A stretch of DNA of 64,000 bases, taken from the NCBI GenBank assembly GCA_024640565.1, contig JAHEET010000001.1:413763-477762 (forward strand). Direction: 5' to 3'. The notes beneath the pieces were generated by a model that saw nothing but the letters and a program-made list of their open reading frames with translations, was not told the DNA's origin and did not search any database. The stretch's first letter is position 1; every line of letters starts with the position of its first letter. Shown here piece after piece: positions 61,130 through 64,000 of the stretch. The translations under genes were made by a program, and so were the position numbers. The stretch comes from Flavobacteriaceae bacterium (GTDB taxonomy: Bacteria; Bacteroidota; Bacteroidia; Flavobacteriales; Flavobacteriaceae).

Positions 61130-64000
61130 ATGAAGAATTTACCCCTAATCCTTTTTATTTTTTTAACACTAAATGTATATGCTCAAAAAGAAGCCAATAT
61201 TTGGTATTTTGGAGAAAATGCCGGGTTGGATTTTAATACCAGCCCACCCCAAGCTCTTGCAGATGGTCAATTAAGTACAAGAGAGGGTTGTTCTTCATTC
61301 TCAAATGCAAATGGTGATCTTCTGTTTTATTCAGATGGTACCACGGTATATGATAAAAATCATAACATCATGACATATTCAGATGGTCGATTGGCAAATG
61401 ATTTAAGAGGAAACTCTTCCAGTACACAGTCGGGAATGATTGTCCCTAAGCCAAAATCATCCACTATTTTTTATCTTTTTACCGTAGATCACAACAATGG
61501 TAACAATGGTTTTAACTATTATACGATTGATATGACCGATGGAATTGGAAAATTAATTGATGAAGATGGAGATGGTATTTTTTATGAAGACATCTCAAGT
61601 GGGTTAGCCAATAGTTGGACTGAAAAAGTGACCGCTGTTAGAGGTGCAGAATGTAACGAGTTTTGGGTAGTATCTGTAGTTAATAATGAATTTCATTCTT
61701 TTCTAGTAAGTGAATTGGGTGTAAGATCTACTCCTGTTGTATCTAGAGTTGCCAATAATGTCAATGATCAAAGAGGGTATTTAAAACTTTCACCAGACGG
61801 AAGTAAATTGGCGATAGCAACACAAGGAGAATACGCAATCCTATATGATTTTAATAACGCAACAGGAGAAGTTACTGACAACCCTACGTTTCTTATAAGC
61901 AATTTAAATCAAGATGGACAGCCTTATGGTGTTGAGTTTTCCTTAGATTCACAAAAACTATACATCTCTACTTCAAGCGGATTTAGACGAAATATGAGTG
62001 AAAACGCCGTAACCTACAAACTCTTTCAATTTGATTTAACCAGTCCTGATATCGTAGGTTCCAAAACAATAGTTCACAGACAAGATGCGGGAAGTGTAGA
62101 ATTCCCGGAAGGCGGATTTAGAGGTGCATTGCAAGTAGGGCCTGATGGCAGAATCTACGTTACCATCCCAACTGCCTACGAAGATGCTGGAGCAGACGCT
62201 CCGTTTATAGATATTATTGAAAACCCAACCGCAGATGCTGCAGACATTGTCTTTACAAAAAATGCAATACGATTGGCTGCAGGCACTTTTTCTACCCAAG
62301 GATTACCGCCATTTATATCCTCTTTATTACTGCCAATAGAAATCATTGATTCAGAAAACAATGAAGTTATTAATAATGAAAACTTACAATTGTGTGTTGG
62401 GCAAGATAAGACAATAGGACCTGAACCTGTTTCAGGAAATAATGTGGTTTTTGAATGGCGATTTAACAATGGAACCACCAACGATGTCATCTCATCGGAT
62501 CGTTTATTAAATTTAACCGACCTTCAGCTGGCAGATAGCGGAACCTATGCTTTAAAAATTGAATTGGTTGATCCTTGTGGAGATGTTACACAATACAATG
62601 GAGAATTTAATTTGAATGTTTTTGAAGCTGCAATAGCGACACCACTTACTGATATTATTGAGTGTGACGACGATCGAAGTGGTTCAAATTCATATGATTT
62701 TTTAGCTGATACAACTCCTTTGATACTGGGAAGCCTAGATCCTACAATTTTTGAAGTGTTGTACTTTGATAGTTTTGTAGCGGCAAACGACAATGTGCGT
62801 GATACAGACTTACCAAACACCTATGTAGCCACTACGGGAACTACAAATGTTATTTATGCGAGGGTTCACAACATAAATGCACCTTTTGCATGTTATGACA
62901 TTATCAATTTTTCAATTATTGTAACCGACATTCCAACACCAACCCAACCAACAATATACCGTTTGTGTGATGATACTGCTAGCGGAAGCGATACAGATAA
63001 TAGAAGCTTCTTTCGACTCGACACCAAAGACAGTGAAATATTAGGAGCCATTTCTGCCACCGATTTTAACGTGTCCTATCACGCTACCTTATCAGGCGCC
63101 CAAACAAGTGCAACAACAGATGTGATTGACAAAACAATAGACCACGTTGTTACAGGATCTCAAACTATATTTGTACGAGTAGAAAATGTTGACAATCCAA
63201 ATTGTTCCGTTATTTCAGACGACACCACAGGAAGCACGTTTACATCGTTTCAATTAGTTGTAGATGCATTGCCCGTCGTGACCAATCCTGCAGAATTGAT
63301 TCAATGTCACAACAATCCAGACTTAAATACAACAGTCAATTTAAAACTGGCACGGGTAAATATATCTACAAATTATGAAAACGAAGTTTTTAAATATTAT
63401 GCTACAGAAGCTGATGCAATTGCTGGAACCTCTGAAATTACAGGATCAGATATAGAATCCTATCCTGTTATAGGAACTGGGGAAGCATGGGTTCGGGTTA
63501 TTTCTGATCAAAATTGCTACCGCATTGCAAAAATCGATATTACCGTTAATTTTAGTGCCGATTTAGCTTATAACAAAACCTATACCGTCTGTGATGATTT
63601 CTTAGATATGGATGGGAACGACAACGCCAATAATGATGATACGGATGGGATTTCCACCTTTGACTTTAGTGAAACTGAAAATGAAATAAAAGCTTTCTTT
63701 CCAGCTGCATCAAGACCTGATTTGGATGTGTTTTATTACGAAACTGAAAGTGACAGAGCTTCTTCCGTAAATGACATCAACAGTCAAATCGCAAATCATA
63801 GAAACAACAACGATCCAAGTTTTGCAAACAACCAAACCATTTATGTAAAAATAATCAACAATACAAATAACGGATGTACTGGAACTGCAAATATCTTTTT
63901 ACAAGTAGACCGAGTTCCTACTGCAAACAACTTGGCACAACCGCTTTCATTGTGTGATGATTTTGATTCAGGTTCCTCCAATGACGGTGAGAACATCAAC
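61130..64000 (+). CDS. Large secreted multidomain protein, probably type IX secretion cargo (3' end missing)
   Basis: From ATG 61130 the frame is open for 957 codons to the window edge. Residues 1-19 form a signal peptide (FIFLTLNVYAQ). Residues about 22-420 form a beta-propeller-like domain (EANIWYFGENAGLDFNTSP, CSSFSNANGDLLFYSDG). Residues about 440-500 are Ig-like (ADSGTYALKIELVDPCGD). Then come at least five modules of about 95-121 residues, each opening with a Cys-Asp motif (see the repeat entry). This architecture is typical of flavobacterial surface proteins with a type B sorting domain. That domain would lie beyond the window, so T9SS export is inferred. Confidence 0.85.
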   Translation, partial: MKNLPLILFIFLTLNVYAQKEANIWYFGENAGLDFNTSPPQALADGQLSTREGCSSFSNANGDLLFYSDGTTVYDKNHNIMTYSDGRLANDLRGNSSSTQSGMIVPKPKSSTIFYLFTVDHNNGNNGFNYYTIDMTDGIGKLIDEDGDGIFYEDISSGLANSWTEKVTAVRGAECNEFWVVSVVNNEFHSFLVSELGVRSTPVVSRVANNVNDQRGYLKLSPDGSKLAIATQGEYAILYDFNNATGEVTDNPTFLISNLNQDGQPYGVEFSLDSQKLYISTSSGFRRNMSENAVTYKLFQFDLTSPDIVGSKTIVHRQDAGSVEFPEGGFRGALQVGPDGRIYVTIPTAYEDAGADAPFIDIIENPTADAADIVFTKNAIRLAAGTFSTQGLPPFISSLLLPIEIIDSENNEVINNENLQLCVGQDKTIGPEPVSGNNVVFEWRFNNGTTNDVISSDRLLNLTDLQLADSGTYALKIELVDPCGDVTQYNGEFNLNVFEAAIATPLTDIIECDDDRSGSNSYDFLADTTPLILGSLDPTIFEVLYFDSFVAANDNVRDTDLPNTYVATTGTTNVIYARVHNINAPFACYDIINFSIIVTDIPTPTQPTIYRLCDDTASGSDTDNRSFFRLDTKDSEILGAISATDFNVSYHATLSGAQTSATTDVIDKTIDHVVTGSQTIFVRVENVDNPNCSVISDDTTGSTFTSFQLVVDALPVVTNPAELIQCHNNPDLNTTVNLKLARVNISTNYENEVFKYYATEADAIAGTSEITGSDIESYPVIGTGEAWVRVISDQNCYRIAKIDITVNFSADLAYNKTYTVCDDFLDMDGNDNANNDDTDGISTFDFSETENEIKAFFPAASRPDLDVFYYETESDRASSVNDINSQIANHRNNNDPSFANNQTIYVKIINNTNNGCTGTANIFLQVDRVPTANNLAQPLSLCDDFDSGSSNDGENIN
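62663..64000 (+). repeat. Tandem protein repeats of about 100 residues in the secreted protein
   Basis: Repeat boundaries are marked by motifs such as ECDDDRSGS, LCDDTASGSDTD, QCHNNPD, VCDDFLDMDGNDN and LCDDFDSGSSND. The marker cysteines are Cys512, Cys613, Cys726, Cys821 and Cys942, spaced 101, 113, 95 and 121 residues. The Asp/Asn-rich loops could bind calcium. The last repeat is cut by the window edge. Confidence 0.75.

Noticed and set aside
62036..62820. Minus-strand open frames inside the last gene
   Set aside because: They are antisense to the long secreted-protein frame, which has a signal peptide and repeat pattern; the minus frames show no domain.
1..64000. tRNA or rRNA genes
   Set aside because: The gaps between genes were scanned for T-loop and cloverleaf patterns; none was convincing. 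A covariance-model search would be needed to be sure.

Overview
The window is a stretch of low-GC chromosome from a member of the Bacteroidota, most likely the family Flavobacteriaceae. The evidence is the gene content: a TonB-dependent receptor with an N-terminal carboxypeptidase-like domain, a large secreted protein of the type exported by the type IX system, leucine dehydrogenase, DUF3276 and DUF2795 proteins, a long NusB, and an acetylornithine/succinylornithine-type carbamoyltransferase. Many genes also carry the Bacteroidota -7 promoter element TAnnTTTG in place of an E. coli-type -10 box. No rRNA, tRNA, CRISPR array, transposase or prophage gene was recognised. Most of the window is ordinary core chromosome.

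Layout. 1-3,012: the broken end of a lytic transglycosylase gene, a cold-shock gene, a nitronate monooxygenase-like gene and mnmA. 3,198-6,325: a helical-repeat protein, purB, a lipoprotein and a TerC-type membrane protein. 6,330-9,693: an outer-membrane uptake locus made of a small His/Cys-rich secreted protein with no standard start codon, a TonB-dependent receptor and an acidic lipoprotein. 9,845-13,483: a CDP-alcohol phosphatidyltransferase, a UMF1-type transporter, an alpha/beta hydrolase and msrB. 13,670-17,621: ffh, folD, a frameshifted membrane gene, a cupin and a lipoprotein. 17,622-18,431 is mostly empty.

18,432-27,331 is a nine-gene arginine operon (GNAT, argG, argC, proC, argD, argF', argB, argE, argH). 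Most of its genes overlap or nearly touch. The carbamoyltransferase and the GNAT protein indicate the acylated-ornithine route, in which the acyl group is removed late by ArgE. A decayed patch follows (27,398-28,800) with three gene remnants and an AAAC microsatellite. Next come hutI, a methyltransferase-like gene, a cobalamin adenosyltransferase, a DUF2795 gene, secA, and then folE, hisS and yihY on the minus strand.

38,825-46,918 holds rlmH, a nucleotide pyrophosphatase, an iron/cobalamin-type ABC permease and ATPase, an M28 peptidase, a SOUL protein, holA back-to-back with an orphan HSDR_N nuclease-like gene, and a glycosyltransferase. 46,950-53,456 is a minus-strand block: Sua5/YciO, a two-component pair, coaE, a YbbR-like gene, yajC, DUF1573 and nusB. 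53,536-61,085 has a frameshifted leucine dehydrogenase, an ABC exporter, a DUF3276 gene, isochorismate synthase with a hotdog thioesterase (menaquinone pathway), a pRiA4b-like protein and an ABC ATPase/permease pair. The window ends inside a repeat-containing secreted protein that is open for 957 codons.

The features most worth following up are the outer-membrane uptake locus with its ATT-start small protein, the unusual specificity residue of the carbamoyltransferase, the Cys-motif GNAT protein heading the arginine operon, and the number of single-lesion gene breaks. I did not find a clearly new multi-gene defence or mobile system.
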